Positions 1 to 5,790 are shown, counted from the first letter of the stretch. The stretch: 8,043 bases of DNA from Chloroflexota bacterium (GCA_016210245.1 JACQUR010000335.1:1-8043); one strand, 5' to 3'. Notes: generated by a model from the sequence alone, not told the origin. Translations and numbers: made by a program.

Positions 1-36
1 GCAGTCAGTGGTCCGTGGCCACGGACCACTGACTGC
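1..36. repeat. Perfect 36-base palindrome with flanking microrepeats
   Basis: Bases 1-18 (GCAGTCAGTGGTCCGTGG) are the exact reverse complement of bases 19-36, with no loop. It starts at the window edge, so it may extend further left. Immediately after it, GACTGC, GACCACC and GACTGC recur in bases 30-50, giving a degenerate GACTGC/GACCAC microrepeat. It lies 38 bases beyond the stop codon of the minus-strand ATPase gene, and a small 5-bp hairpin (56-60 with 65-69) sits between. There is no T-run, so it is not a classical intrinsic terminator. It could be a REP-like intergenic element, a processing site, or a bidirectional transcription block. Confidence 0.8.
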
Positions 37-74
37 TGACCACCGACTGCTCGCTACCGCCACAGCGGTGCGGC

Positions 75-1526
75 TCAGATGTCCAGGATGTCCGGATCGA
101 ACATGTCCTGCGGGGTGACCAGGATCACGCCCTCCGCGCGGGCCACGGCCACGAGGTTTGGATCGAAGCCGGACCGAGCGAACAGCACGTAGTGTGCCTC
201 GGCATCTGCCCCGACCCGTGTCGCGGTGGCCCGCAGGTCGTGGAGGTCGCCCAGCTTCACGTACTCGTGCCGCCAGTTGCACGATCCTACCAGTGTGACC
301 CGCTTGCGGCGCACGCCCACGAGATCGATCTCGGCGCTCTCGGTGCTGCCACGCCCTTCCCACCACGGCCCCAGTTCATCGAAGCAGAGCTCCCCGAGGT
401 GGCCCACACGCAGGGCGCGCCAGAGGTAGTCGGCGCACGCCTGCTCCCACGGACCCTGAGGGCGGGAGATGAAGCGGTCCAGGTTCTCCAGGGGACTGCG
501 CAAGATCTCGTCCAGCACGCGCGCGGCGAAGCCGCGCTCGAGCAGCGTCTCGGCGGGCTGCACGAACTTGAACCAGAAGGCCAGGAACGGATCAGATACC
601 ACGTAGCGGCTGATGCGGCGGCCCGGGTCACCCCTGGCGGGCACGATCCGCGCGACCAGACGGGATTCCTGGAGTTTCGCGAGGATGCCGGTAATGTCGG
701 CGGGTGATCGGAAACCCGCGGCCAGCGCGATCTCGTTTGGCTGCGTGGCGCCGTGTGCGATCGCCCGCAGCACTGAGAGGTAGCGCGGCGGCTCTTTGAC
801 CGATCGCTCCTGGGAGAGCAGGTAGTCTGGCTCGCGGCGCAAGGCCGCCTGGCTGCGGAGCACAGAGCGCAGAATGTTGTCGGCAAGCGATGCGTCCGTG
901 TTGCAGGCGGCGAGGTAGGCTGGCATGCCGCCGAACACGCCGTAGGCCCGCAGCCGGTCCTCCGGTGCGTAGGTCGGGAAGAATCGAGCTGCATCGGCGT
1001 AGTCGAAAGGCTGCAGGCGCAGTTCGCCTGTGCGCCGACCGAACAGCGGCTGGTCGCCCCGGCTCAGCTTCTCCATGAAGGTGGCGTGGCTATCGGCGAT
1101 GACCAGGAAGACGCGACTCGTTCGTCCAGCGCGGTCCCACCACCGTTGCAGGAGGGACGGCAGCTCCGGAACCTGGTCACAGTAGTAGGAGAACTCGTCG
1201 AGCACAAAGCCCAGACGCGCATCACGGGCGCAGCTTCCGACATACGCGAGGAGCGCATCCCACGAGGAGAAGTCCTGGTACTCCAGCACGGGATCAGCGG
1301 TGGCGCGGTATACTTCCCGTGACGCGTCGGCAAGCTGGTTTCGGGCCGTCTGCGCAGTCCCGACGAGGTGGATGTAGGCTCGCCCCTCGAAGAAGTGCTG
1401 CAGGAGGAGACTCTTGCCCACACGCCGGCGCCCCACGACAGCGAGGAACGAGGGCCGGTTCTCATCCCACGCTGCCTGGAGCGCCTCGAGCTCCAGCGTC
1501 CGGTTGTGGAAGGGCTGGTCCGGCAT
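75..1526 (-). CDS. DUF234/archaeal-type AAA ATPase with nuclease-like C-terminus
   Basis: A 483-residue P-loop ATPase of the archaeal ATPase plus DUF234 family. Seen: Walker A GRRRVGKS at residues 32-39, Walker B FVLDEF at 107-112, a typical GRRTGELRLQPF segment after the ATPase core at 163-174, a winged-helix-like region at about 245-300 (with NEIALAAGF), and a DUF234-type segment YVVSDPFLAFWFKF at about 308-321. The C-terminus has EIDLVG at 399-404 followed by VTLVGSCNW at 410-418, matching the layout of a PD-(D/E)XK nuclease fold, but the usual E-x-K position reads S-C-N. The cellular role of this family is unsettled; some members are linked to mobile or defence-related loci. The ATG at 1526 has GAGGAG four bases upstream. 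It follows the IMPase-like gene after 106 bases and has its own repeat-rich upstream region, so it is probably regulated separately. Family assignment is firm, function unknown. Confidence 0.9.
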   Translation of the reverse strand: MPDQPFHNRTLELEALQAAWDENRPSFLAVVGRRRVGKSLLLQHFFEGRAYIHLVGTAQTARNQLADASREVYRATADPVLEYQDFSSWDALLAYVGSCARDARLGFVLDEFSYYCDQVPELPSLLQRWWDRAGRTSRVFLVIADSHATFMEKLSRGDQPLFGRRTGELRLQPFDYADAARFFPTYAPEDRLRAYGVFGGMPAYLAACNTDASLADNILRSVLRSQAALRREPDYLLSQERSVKEPPRYLSVLRAIAHGATQPNEIALAAGFRSPADITGILAKLQESRLVARIVPARGDPGRRISRYVVSDPFLAFWFKFVQPAETLLERGFAARVLDEILRSPLENLDRFISRPQGPWEQACADYLWRALRVGHLGELCFDELGPWWEGRGSTESAEIDLVGVRRKRVTLVGSCNWRHEYVKLGDLHDLRATATRVGADAEAHYVLFARSGFDPNLVAVARAEGVILVTPQDMFDPDILDI

Positions 1527-1530
1527 GGCG

Positions 1531-1536
1531 CTCCTC
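1531..1536 (-). promoter_or_regulatory. Shine-Dalgarno site of the ATPase gene
   Basis: GAGGAG on the minus strand, with four bases (CGCC) before the ATG at 1526. It supports this start rather than a later one and lies between the start codon and the nearest AGTATACT palindrome. Confidence 0.6.
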
Positions 1537-1540
1537 GAGT

Positions 1541-1590
1541 AGTATACTCGGGAATATACTACTTTAGAGTATACTACCGCGCAGTATACT
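1541..1590 (-). promoter_or_regulatory. Array of four AGTATACT palindromes (candidate operators)
   Basis: Perfect AGTATACT octamers lie at 1541-1548, 1568-1575 and 1583-1590, with a one-mismatch copy (AATATACT on the plus strand) at 1553-1560. Starts are spaced 12, 15 and 15 bases. On the gene strand three units read TAGTATAYT and each contains TATACT, which also resembles a -10 element. GCGCAG flanking the distal unit is repeated at the same 15-base step (1579 and 1594). The array ends 15 bases before the ATPase start codon. The regular spacing and symmetry suggest a cooperative protein-binding array, possibly for the ATPase's own winged helix (inference). AT-rich in an otherwise GC-rich window. 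Confidence 0.65.
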
Positions 1591-1632
1591 AGTGCGCAGT
1601 TCCGGCGAGGGCGGGCCGACGGAGCGCAGCGA

Positions 1633-2490
1633 CTACCCTCCGGCCTGGGCGCCGGCCAGCGCTGGCGCCTCGGATGGCTCGGTATCTCGGAGCAGCTCGA
1701 TGAGCTGGGCGTGCAGGGTCGGGTTGGCCGCGGCCACGACGGTGTAGGCGGTGGTGAGCTGGCAGAGGCCGAAGGGCTGGCCGCGCTGGTCGGTCAGCCG
1801 GCCGCCTGCCTCCTGGACGATCAGGCTGGCGGCGGCGAAGTTCTCCGGGGTCAGGTTTTTCCACAGGAACAGGCAGGCATCGTAGCCACCATCGGCCACG
1901 TAGCCCAGGTCGAGCGTGGCCGCGCCCATGGAGCGGACGAACTTCACCGCACGCAACCCCTCCAGGGCGGCCAGGCGGGGCAGCGCCTGGCCGTTGAGGC
2001 TCAGGCCCACGAACGCCCTGGCCAGCTCCGTGGTCGGCGAGCCGGCGAGCGGCTGCCCGTTCCTGGTGGCCCCTCGGCCGCGGGCAGCCGCGTACACGTC
2101 GCCCGTGTGGACGTCGCCGATGAGGGCGTAGCGCACCTGTGACAGGTCGAACGCCTGCCCGTCCAGCACGGCCACGGCGAAGCCGGTAGCGCGGATGCCG
2201 CGCGCATAGTTGGCGCTGCCGTCGCACGGGTCCAGCACCACGCTCACCTGGCCGCCGTCGCCCTCGGTCACCACCCCCCGCTCCTCGGCAAACAGGCGGA
2301 AGCTGCCGAGCAGCTCGCGCAGGCCCTGGACCGCGATCTCCTCAGCCTTGCGGTCCATGGCCAGGCTCATCTCGCCCTTGCCATTGGGCTCGGTCGGGTG
2401 CAGGTGGCCCCGTCCCTCGCCCGCCAGATAGTGCCGCACCTGGCGGAAGATCCGCTCCAGGCCCTGGAGCACCAGGATGTCCTCGTCCAT
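1633..2490 (-). CDS. Inositol monophosphatase/FBPase-family protein
   Basis: A 285-residue protein of the Mg-dependent, Li-sensitive sugar-phosphatase family (IMPase/FBPase/CysQ), close to the usual 250-290 residues. Seen: an SLAMDRKAEE segment at 42-51 (family pattern xTxxDxxAE), AEER at 68-71 giving the first metal glutamate, the hallmark DPCDGSANY at 87-95 (DPxDGT/S), GAATLDLGYVADGGYDA at 189-205, and LIVQEAGG at 223-230. The position that normally holds the WD-type metal aspartate, ten residues before the E of EAGG, is Asn217 (PENF), an unusual substitution. Substrate cannot be told from sequence: inositol phosphate, fructose bisphosphate or 3'-phosphoadenosine phosphate are all possible. 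It lies 85 bases downstream of ubiD on the same strand, separated by a strong stem-loop, so it is either co-transcribed or uncoupled at that hairpin. Start ATG at 2490 has only a weak, distant GGAAGG upstream. Confidence 0.87.
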   Translation of the reverse strand: MDEDILVLQGLERIFRQVRHYLAGEGRGHLHPTEPNGKGEMSLAMDRKAEEIAVQGLRELLGSFRLFAEERGVVTEGDGGQVSVVLDPCDGSANYARGIRATGFAVAVLDGQAFDLSQVRYALIGDVHTGDVYAAARGRGATRNGQPLAGSPTTELARAFVGLSLNGQALPRLAALEGLRAVKFVRSMGAATLDLGYVADGGYDACLFLWKNLTPENFAAASLIVQEAGGRLTDQRGQPFGLCQLTTAYTVVAAANPTLHAQLIELLRDTEPSEAPALAGAQAGG

Positions 2491-2524
2491 GCTCTGCTCT
2501 GCCTTCCGAAATGCGTAGCGCCAG

Positions 2525-2562
2525 GGCAGCCGGGGCGGACCTGCGGGTCCGCCCCGGCTGCC
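2525..2562 (-). other. 17-bp perfect intercistronic stem-loop
   Basis: Bases 2525-2541 (GGCAGCCGGGGCGGACC) pair perfectly with 2546-2562, leaving a four-base loop at 2542-2545. It begins 13 bases after the ubiD stop and ends 34 bases before the IMPase-like start. On the minus strand the stem is followed by CTGGCGCTACG, with no U-tract. It could therefore be a 3'-end stabiliser, an RNase site or a factor-dependent terminator rather than a classical intrinsic terminator. Confidence 0.75.
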
Positions 2563-2580
2563 TCCTGCCTCCTGCCTACT
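2560..2580. repeat. Three tandem 7-base units at the ubiD stop
   Basis: GCCTCCT, GCCTCCT, GCCTACT run head to tail from 2560 to 2580. The third unit contains the reverse complement of the ubiD TAG stop (2576-2578), and the first overlaps the right arm of the neighbouring stem-loop. It may be a slippage product. Similar short C-rich microrepeats are known in intergenic regions of some GC-rich bacteria (inference). Confidence 0.6.
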
Positions 2581-3988
2581 GGGCCAGCGGTCGCACGTAC
2601 TCGTCCGGGTCCATGCGCTGGGCCACCTGGGGCGAGACGCGGCACGCCGAGGGGAACCGGGCGGGCGGAGCTGGCTTGGTGCAGTCGAAGATCAGCTTGG
2701 TGTCCAGCGCGCCCTTCTCGTCGCGCCGGTAGCCGTAGGCCACCGGGCTCAGGCGGCCGCCGAGCGAATTCCGAATGACGGTCAGGTCCTTGTCCGCCTG
2801 GAAACGCGTCGCCAGCGCCCAGAGCACCTGCTGCTCGTCGTACACGTCGATGTCGTCGTCCACGATGAACACGTGCTTCAGGATTGGCTCGTTGGCGAAA
2901 GCGGCGTACGCCGCCTGGTGCGGCTCGCCATCCACGCGCTTCCTCATGGCGATGTACGCGTGCGTGCGGGCGCCCCCTGAGAGCGGCAGATTGATGGCGG
3001 TGACCGTCGGCAGGACCTCTCGGATCCGGCTCAGCAGCCGGCCCATGTTGGTCAACCCGCCCAGGACCAGGTGTTCGTCGTGGGCGTTGAACACGTCGAC
3101 GTAGATCGGGTTGCGTCGCATCGTCATCGCGGTGACCGTGAGCACGGCCTCCGGGCCGGAGCCGGTGTAGTACCCGGGATACTCGCCGCACGGCCCTTCC
3201 TGGCGGTAGGTCTCGGGGTTGGTGTCCACCACCCCCTCGAGCACGAACTCCGCCCGCGCCGGCACGTCCAGGTCCAGCGTCTCCGCCGGAACCACCTCCA
3301 GCCGCTGCTGCAGCAGCCCGCTGGCGACCTCCAGCTCGCCGCCCACGCCGGGCGGCCGGCTTACCGCGCCCAGCAGCAGCGCCGGGTGATGCCCGATGGC
3401 CAGCGCAACCTGGAGCGGCTGCTTGCGCTGCTGGTGCTGCCAGAGGATGTAGCCGGTGTTCGATGCCTGGCTGGGGTGGAAGCCCAGCTCTCGCTTCCCG
3501 AACACCTGGTGGCGGATGACGCTGGCGTTCACCGCTCCCGTCTCCGCATCGCGCGTGAACGACACCGCCGAGGTGATCATCTTGCCGGCGTCCAGCTCCA
3601 GGTGCTGCAGGAGCGGAAGCCGCGTCAGGTCGACCTGGTCGCCGGCCCAGACGACCTCCTTGACCGGCGCCGCGCTCCGCTCGACCCGCCTGAGCGTCCC
3701 CGGCCTTTTCTCCCGTCGACTGAACTCCTCGGCCATGGTATGCATGGTCGCGTCCAGGCTGAGGGCCAGCCGGTCGTAGGTGCCATGCAGGTTCAGGAGC
3801 AGGCCAAACGGGGAGCCCCTGACGCGTTTGAACAGCACGGCGGGAAAGGTCGGATAGCGTGGATCGGACCGCAGGCGGTCGACGATGGCGGTTGGCTCAA
3901 AGACCGGGGCCACCTCCCTGTCGACCACCACGAGTTGATCGGGGTCGTGCGCGACGAGTTGCTGGAGAAAGCTCCGCAGGTCCTTCAC
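2576..3988 (-). CDS. ubiD: UbiD-family prenylated-FMN decarboxylase
   Basis: A 470-residue protein, normal for the family of reversible (de)carboxylases acting on aromatic or unsaturated acids. From the GTG start: Asn154 and Arg159 (N-x4-R, matching the metal/prFMN and catalytic Arg positions of Fdc1), Glu264 and Glu269 in EGPCGEYPGYY (262-274 region; usually EGPFGE, here Cys267), and the late signature FIVDDDIDVYDEQQVLWA at 374-391. The catalytic R-E-E set is therefore complete. Substrate is not predictable: ubiquinone precursor, menaquinone pathway or aromatic acid degradation are options. The cofactor needs a UbiX prenyltransferase, which is not in this window. The start is chosen at GTG 3988 because GGAGGGG sits just upstream; the open frame continues to 4297 but that part is low-complexity, Arg/Pro-rich and overlaps the upstream small gene. 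The zinc-ribbon-like gene ends 17 bases before it, implying one operon. The symbol marks family membership, not a proven role in ubiquinone synthesis. Confidence 0.93.
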   Translation of the reverse strand: MKDLRSFLQQLVAHDPDQLVVVDREVAPVFEPTAIVDRLRSDPRYPTFPAVLFKRVRGSPFGLLLNLHGTYDRLALSLDATMHTMAEEFSRREKRPGTLRRVERSAAPVKEVVWAGDQVDLTRLPLLQHLELDAGKMITSAVSFTRDAETGAVNASVIRHQVFGKRELGFHPSQASNTGYILWQHQQRKQPLQVALAIGHHPALLLGAVSRPPGVGGELEVASGLLQQRLEVVPAETLDLDVPARAEFVLEGVVDTNPETYRQEGPCGEYPGYYTGSGPEAVLTVTAMTMRRNPIYVDVFNAHDEHLVLGGLTNMGRLLSRIREVLPTVTAINLPLSGGARTHAYIAMRKRVDGEPHQAAYAAFANEPILKHVFIVDDDIDVYDEQQVLWALATRFQADKDLTVIRNSLGGRLSPVAYGYRRDEKGALDTKLIFDCTKPAPPARFPSACRVSPQVAQRMDPDEYVRPLAQ

Positions 3989-3992
3989 GCTG

Positions 3993-3999
3993 CCCCTCC
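3993..3999 (-). promoter_or_regulatory. Shine-Dalgarno site fixing the ubiD GTG start
   Basis: GGAGGGG on the minus strand ends four bases before GTG at 3988; its GGAGG core is six bases away. It lies entirely in the 17-base gap after the TAA of the small upstream gene and decides the start in favour of GTG over the ATG at 4297. Confidence 0.75.
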
Positions 4000-4005
4000 A
4001 GGGAC

Positions 4006-4233
4006 TTATTTCTTCCGGCGGCGCTTCTTGAATCCCGGCAGCTTGGGGGCAGCCCCGTTGCGATTGCCATCTCGGCTGCCCATGGGCCCCTGGTTGTCCG
4101 GGTACACGCTGCGGGCGAGCTGCATCTCGGCCAGGTCGTAGCGACAAACGGGATTGCGAGCGTCCGCGGTGGCACCCGGGCGAGTGCGACCACAGCGTGG
4201 GCAGCGCCACATCCGTGCAACTGCTGGAGACAT
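4006..4233 (-). CDS. Small zinc-ribbon-like protein upstream of ubiD
   Basis: A 75-residue protein I cannot assign to a named family. It carries MWRCPRCGR at 8-16 and NPVCRYD at 27-33, giving C11-x2-C14-x15-C30-x2-D33: a zinc-ribbon knuckle pattern in which the fourth cysteine position is Asp. There is no His. The C-terminus is strongly basic (FKKRRRKK, 68-75), which suggests contact with nucleic acid or an acidic partner. Its TAA stop is 17 bases before the ubiD GTG, with the ubiD ribosome site in the gap, so the pair is probably translated from one message. In Bacillus and Streptomyces BsdBCD/VdcBCD decarboxylases the D subunit is likewise a small Cys-rich protein of about 75 residues encoded with a UbiD-type C subunit; similarity here is of size, cysteine pattern and context only. 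Start is uncertain: ATG 4233 or ATG 4212 (Met8), neither with a clear Shine-Dalgarno. Confidence 0.65.
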   Translation of the reverse strand: MSPAVARMWRCPRCGRTRPGATADARNPVCRYDLAEMQLARSVYPDNQGPMGSRDGNRNGAAPKLPGFKKRRRKK

Positions 4234-4562
4234 AGATCAATTGCCCCCGGGCCGGGGGGCCAGGGCGTGAGCGTACGAAAGCATGTGGCTCTCTCACTAT
4301 AGATTGCCCATTCCGGCTAAGCGCCGGCTACGCGGGGGAGCCCCAACGCGAGCCAGATAGGCAAGGATCGTATCGGCGTGCCCCAGCGTCGAGGTCTCTC
4401 TGGGGATGGACGAGCACCTTCGACGCGAGCCAGCCAGAGGCGGGATCGGGAGAGAGCAGCTCTCCCTCTGCCCATGCACCGATCAGGTGGGCTGGCGAAA
4501 ACTGCCAGCAAGACGAGTATACCACAGCGCGCGGGCATCAGCCTACTCTTCCAGAGGCATCG
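4234..4562 (-). other. 329-base spacer before the zinc-ribbon/ubiD operon
   Basis: It lies between the 3' end of the ImmA-like gene and the zinc-ribbon gene, and holds no convincing gene. Visible elements, on the minus strand: a TGGTATACT extended -10 candidate at 4524-4516; a 7-bp hairpin (4448-4454 with 4460-4466); a CCCCAG/CTGGGG pair (4381-4386 with 4400-4405); a direct repeat CCGGCTA at 4313 and 4324; a second TATAGT at 4302-4297 without a -35; and a GC hairpin (4244-4249 with 4253-4258) just before the start. If transcription starts near 4509 the leader would be about 275 bases and structured. Confidence 0.5.
4516..4524 (-). promoter_or_regulatory. Candidate extended -10 promoter for zinc-ribbon/ubiD
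   Basis: TGGTATACT on the minus strand fits an extended -10 (TGn-TATAAT) with one mismatch in the hexamer. No good -35 is seen 16-18 bases upstream, which extended -10 promoters can tolerate. It is the best promoter-like sequence in the spacer, and it points toward ubiD. The 8-base GGTATACT is also one base off the octamer repeated before the ATPase gene. Confidence 0.35.
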
Positions 4563-5216
4563 CTACGCCGCGATCGGCTCGGCCTCGCCCAGGAAGCTCT
4601 GCAGGCGGGTCACCAGCCCGGCGATGGCGGGCAGGCCGCGCAACTGCTGGTAGCTGGGCGAGCGCCAGTAGAGCGCCCTGCTGGCGTGGTGCAGGACCAC
4701 CAGCAGCACCTGCGCCGCGGCGCGGCGCACTCCGTTGCGGGGTGAGGGCAACGCCATCGGCCCGTAGAGATACCGTGGGGCGCCCTCCAGCCGACCGGCT
4801 AGGATGGCCCGCGCCAGTGACCGCGCCACCATCTCCTCGCGCCGCTCCTGCATGGTGAGGTGGGTGGGCTCCCGCCCGGCGTGGTACTCGAAGCGAGCGA
4901 ACAGCCCGCTGCGCTGCCCGCTGATCAGCACGTGCGCCAGCAGGTGGGCATAGGCGAGCAGGCGCTCGGAGTCGCTGAGCCGCGCGGAGAGCACCATCTC
5001 CGTTCCCCGCGGCGAGGAGATCAGGAAGGCGGCCAGGTCCTCCAGTTCGCGGGAGTCCTCGCAGTGGATGCCCGCCTCCTCCAGCACCCGCCGCAGCACC
5101 GCCACCTGGTCCAGGTTGCTCGGGCCGGGGTGATCGGGCTCTATCTGCCAGCGGCGGAGGCGACGAGCGATCAGCATGGCGGCCCGCCTGGCGGCCGGAT
5201 AGCGTGCGTTAGCCAT
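4563..5216 (-). CDS. ImmA/IrrE-like protein with degenerate HExxH
   Basis: A 217-residue protein placed as the partner of the XRE regulator. The central part follows the ImmA/IrrE (DUF955, COG2856) pattern: LSARLSDSERLLAYAHLLAHVLISG at about 76-100, then FEYHAGREPTHLT at 109-121, and ERREEMVARSLARAILAG at 124-141, the place of the third metal ligand (Glu127 or Glu128) and the E-A-x-x-FA-x-x-LL segment. The metal motif HExxH is HLLAH at 91-95: both histidines remain but the catalytic Glu is Leu92. If the family call is right it may bind metal yet not cleave, acting as a sensor or anti-repressor. The last third (166-186) is hydrophobic and not recognised. ATG 5216 overlaps the XRE stop by 8 bases, implying translational coupling; ATG 5228 is an alternative. 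The open frame runs further up to 5360 but that part is the shadow of the XRE gene. Family call is moderate, pairing is strong. Confidence 0.72.
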   Translation of the reverse strand: MANARYPAARRAAMLIARRLRRWQIEPDHPGPSNLDQVAVLRRVLEEAGIHCEDSRELEDLAAFLISSPRGTEMVLSARLSDSERLLAYAHLLAHVLISGQRSGLFARFEYHAGREPTHLTMQERREEMVARSLARAILAGRLEGAPRYLYGPMALPSPRNGVRRAAAQVLLVVLHHASRALYWRSPSYQQLRGLPAIAGLVTRLQSFLGEAEPIAA

Positions 5217-5631
5217 CGCGCTGCTCATCCAGGCCCAGGATGTGCCACAGCAGCTTGCGCCGCAAGACCGCCTGGTCCACGAGCGGGAGGGTGCGGTAGT
5301 GCCGCAAGAGGTCGTCGAAGGCCCGCAGGTCGTCCTCTGACCAGGGAAGGTAGTAGCCATCCAGGACCAGCAGCTCGTGAAAGGTGGCGCTGGTCAGCGA
5401 GTCGCAACACAGCGCCCAGCCCACCAGGCGTTCCAGGCTGAGGGGCACCTCGAGCACGCCCTGCTCGTAGCGAGAGATCATGCTCTGGGTCACGTGATAG
5501 CCCAGCTCCTCCAGGTCGCCCGCCAGCCGCGCCTGGCTCTTCTTGCCCTGGCGAATCTCGCGCAGGCGAGTCCCGACTCGCTCCTTGATCCCCGCCCAGC
5601 GGGCAACCTGCACCTCGTCCCGATCAGCCAC
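5209..5631 (-). CDS. XRE-family HTH transcriptional regulator
   Basis: A 140-residue protein with an N-terminal helix-turn-helix at about 17-76: IKERVGTRLREIRQGKKSQARLAGDL leads into VTQSMISRYEQG (47-58), the typical recognition-helix plus SxxSxYExG pattern of Cro/CI-type repressors. The remaining 60 residues (DGYYLPWSEDDLRAFDDLLRH and onward) look like a helical dimerisation domain. Known comparison: ImmR in ICEBs1 and DdrO in Deinococcus are XRE repressors controlled by the neighbouring ImmA or IrrE protease. The gene overlaps its ImmA-like neighbour by 8 bases. The start is set at GTG 5631 because GGAGAGAGGG (minus strand, 5649-5640) lies eight bases upstream; the open frame goes to another GTG at 5667 that would translate through that ribosome site. 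It likely represses its own operon. Target genes are not evident here. Confidence 0.85.
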   Translation of the reverse strand: MADRDEVQVARWAGIKERVGTRLREIRQGKKSQARLAGDLEELGYHVTQSMISRYEQGVLEVPLSLERLVGWALCCDSLTSATFHELLVLDGYYLPWSEDDLRAFDDLLRHYRTLPLVDQAVLRRKLLWHILGLDEQRDG

Positions 5632-5639
5632 TTTGCCGA

Positions 5640-5649
5640 CCCTCTCTCC
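5640..5649 (-). promoter_or_regulatory. Shine-Dalgarno site fixing the XRE GTG start
   Basis: GGAGAGAGGG on the minus strand, eight bases before GTG 5631. It favours this start over GTG 5667. Confidence 0.6.
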
Positions 5650-5736
5650 GCCTGGATACGATAGCACAGTGCGAACACCCCCCGCTACCGCCTGCCAGGT
5701 ATGCGCCGGTGGAATTGCCGGGACCGGCCTGACTTC

Positions 5737-5745
5737 TGGTAGGCT
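5737..5745 (+). promoter_or_regulatory. Candidate promoter for yjbQ
   Basis: TGGTAGGCT resembles an extended -10 of GC-rich bacteria. A partial -35, TTGCCG, is at 5715-5720 with a long 19-base spacer. A start near 5752 would leave a leader of about 48 bases before ATG 5800. It lies in the 168-base divergent spacer (5632-5799) shared with the XRE gene, which also contains an inverted pair GCCGGT/ACCGGC at 5705-5710 and 5723-5728, a possible operator. No good promoter was found for the XRE direction. Confidence 0.35.
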
Positions 5746-5784
5746 CTAGTGGCTTCTTTCGCGTCCCTGTGGGCGCCACATCCC

Positions 5785-5790
5785 AGGAGG
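5785..5790 (+). promoter_or_regulatory. Shine-Dalgarno site of yjbQ
   Basis: AGGAGG, a full match to the consensus, nine bases before ATG 5800. It decides the start against the in-frame upstream codon at 5749 and the in-frame ATG at 5815. Confidence 0.8.

Noticed and set aside
2367..3191. Minus-strand 274-codon frame spanning ubiD and the IMPase-like start
   Set aside because: Arg/Pro/Gly-rich out-of-frame shadow crossing two real genes and the stem-loop.
3071..4141. Plus-strand 356-codon frame opposite ubiD
   Set aside because: Antisense shadow of the UbiD gene. It has no recognisable domain and the opposite strand carries complete catalytic motifs.
4297..4479. Minus-strand 60-codon frame with LGHADTILAYLARVG, faintly like a tyrosine-recombinase box
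   Set aside because: Spacing from LGH to Tyr does not match the integrase pattern, no Arg box is nearby, and the frame has no ribosome site. Probably chance.
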